A stretch of 64,000 nucleotides of DNA from Fen-1362 sp964597035 (lineage in GTDB: Bacteria > Planctomycetota > Phycisphaerae > Sedimentisphaerales > Anaerobacaceae). The position numbers and the translations under genes were made by a program. Below, in pieces: positions 63,563 through 64,000 of the stretch (within the stretch, counting starts at the first letter, position 1; the number at the start of each line of letters is the position of its first letter). The stretch covers positions 62,001-126,000 of the forward strand of contig CAZQWM010000002.1 in assembly GCA_964597035.1 (NCBI GenBank), in the 5' to 3' direction. The notes under the pieces are model-generated. The model was not told where the DNA came from and did not search any database. It saw only the letters and a list, made by a program, of their open reading frames with translations.

Positions 63563-64000
63563 CTACCTCGAACAATATTCGACCACCAACTGTTCCTCTA
63601 CCGGGATTTGCACGTCGTCCCTAGTAGGAAGCGCCACGACAGCCGCCTCCGGCTTGTCTCGGTCCACCTGCAACCAACCCTGCGTCGTGAAGTTCGGATT
63701 CAAGCCCAGTTGCTGTCTGACTCTCTTCACGCTTTTCTCCGAAGCTTTTACAGTTATCTTATCTCCCACATTTACGCTGTAGTCGGGCAAATCAATCTTA
63801 CGTCCGTTCATATGTATGTGTCCGTGGGTAATCATCTGCCGGGCCGCCTTGCGTGAAGCCGCGAAATTCAACTTGTAAACTACATTATCCAGCCGTCTCT
63901 CCAGCAACTGCAGCAATGTCTCGCCGGTGTTGCCTTTCAGCCGCTCGGCCTGGTTGAAATATCGCATAAACTGTTGTTCCATTATCCCGTAGTATCGCTT
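63563..64000 (-). CDS. rpsD: 30S ribosomal protein S4 (5' part outside window)
   Basis: The frame stays open to the window edge: the codons before Met-63982 read KRYYGIMEQQFMRYF, which corresponds to the internal KLRRxYGxxExQF motif of S4, so the gene continues beyond 64000. The C-terminal domain has LERRLDNVVYKLNFAASRKAARQMITHGHI (quoted loosely), the S4 RNA-binding signature. It is a primary 16S rRNA-binding protein and lies upstream of rpoA in the usual alpha operon order. Confidence 0.97.
   Translation of the reverse strand, partial: KRYYGIMEQQFMRYFNQAERLKGNTGETLLQLLERRLDNVVYKLNFAASRKAARQMITHGHIHMNGRKIDLPDYSVNVGDKITVKASEKSVKRVRQQLGLNPNFTTQGWLQVDRDKPEAAVVALPTRDDVQIPVEEQLVVEYCSR

Noticed and set aside
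1..64000. CRISPR array, prophage or defence island
   Set aside because: No regularly spaced short repeats, cas-like, phage structural or restriction genes were seen anywhere in the window.

Overview
The window looks like a chromosomal contig from a diderm bacterium, most probably a Planctomycetota member of the Phycisphaerae type. That placement is an inference from gene style: very large LamG-bearing prepilins, the TorF porin/Amt/PII arrangement, and a combined GlgE and TreYZ locus. No rRNA or other phylogenetic marker was compared. A run of exactly 100 Ns inside gltD and several frame-disrupting single-base indels suggest a draft or metagenome-derived scaffold.

Layout. (1) 1-5.1 kb: polysaccharide export and capsule genes. 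A Wzz-like chain-length protein (partial) and a large SLBB export protein lie on the minus strand, divergent from a Wzi-like outer-membrane protein; sigma70-like promoters face both ways. (2) 5.2-23.7 kb: a nitrogen-assimilation island on the plus strand. It holds a GAF/AAA+/Fis activator, a TorF-type porin, two ammonium transporter + PII pairs (the first transporter frameshifted), glnA, gltB, gltD, carB and carA. Two near-perfect sigma54 promoters precede the porin and the second transporter. Each has a pair of palindromes of the form CTACA-N4-TGTAG exactly 30 bp apart and about 100 bp upstream of the -24 element. A fifth copy lies upstream of the activator itself. (3) 24.0-26.5 kb: a receiver-PAS-PAS-histidine kinase, convergent with a single-domain response regulator. 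(4) 26.5-38.2 kb: a minus-strand type IV pilus / type II secretion-like operon running pilB, pilC, major pilin, three minor pilins (one of 1036 aa carrying LamG and a tandem repeat), a PilX-like gene, a pilM-pilN fusion, pilO and a short secretin. Intrinsic terminators inside it may set graded expression. (5) 38.2-44.1 kb: an accessory stretch with tRNA-derived relics, a pseudokinase carrying three 258-bp tandem repeats, a radical SAM protein and a frameshifted transposase. (6) 44.1-60.2 kb: an alpha-glucan/trehalose locus with GH57 and malQ on plus, and glgE, treS-maltokinase, glgB, treZ and treY as a tight minus operon. (7) 60.2-61.4 kb: a gene-poor stretch with an RHS remnant, a short palindromic repeat and the initiator tRNA. 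(8) 61.5-64 kb: a HIT protein, rplQ, rpoA and partial rpsD.

How it works together. Region 2 forms a complete route from ammonium uptake through PII sensing and GS/GOGAT to carbamoyl phosphate, apparently driven by its own sigma54 activator. Region 6 encodes both branches needed to interconvert alpha-glucan and trehalose: TreYZ releases trehalose from glucan, and TreS, maltokinase, GlgE and GlgB rebuild branched glucan from it.
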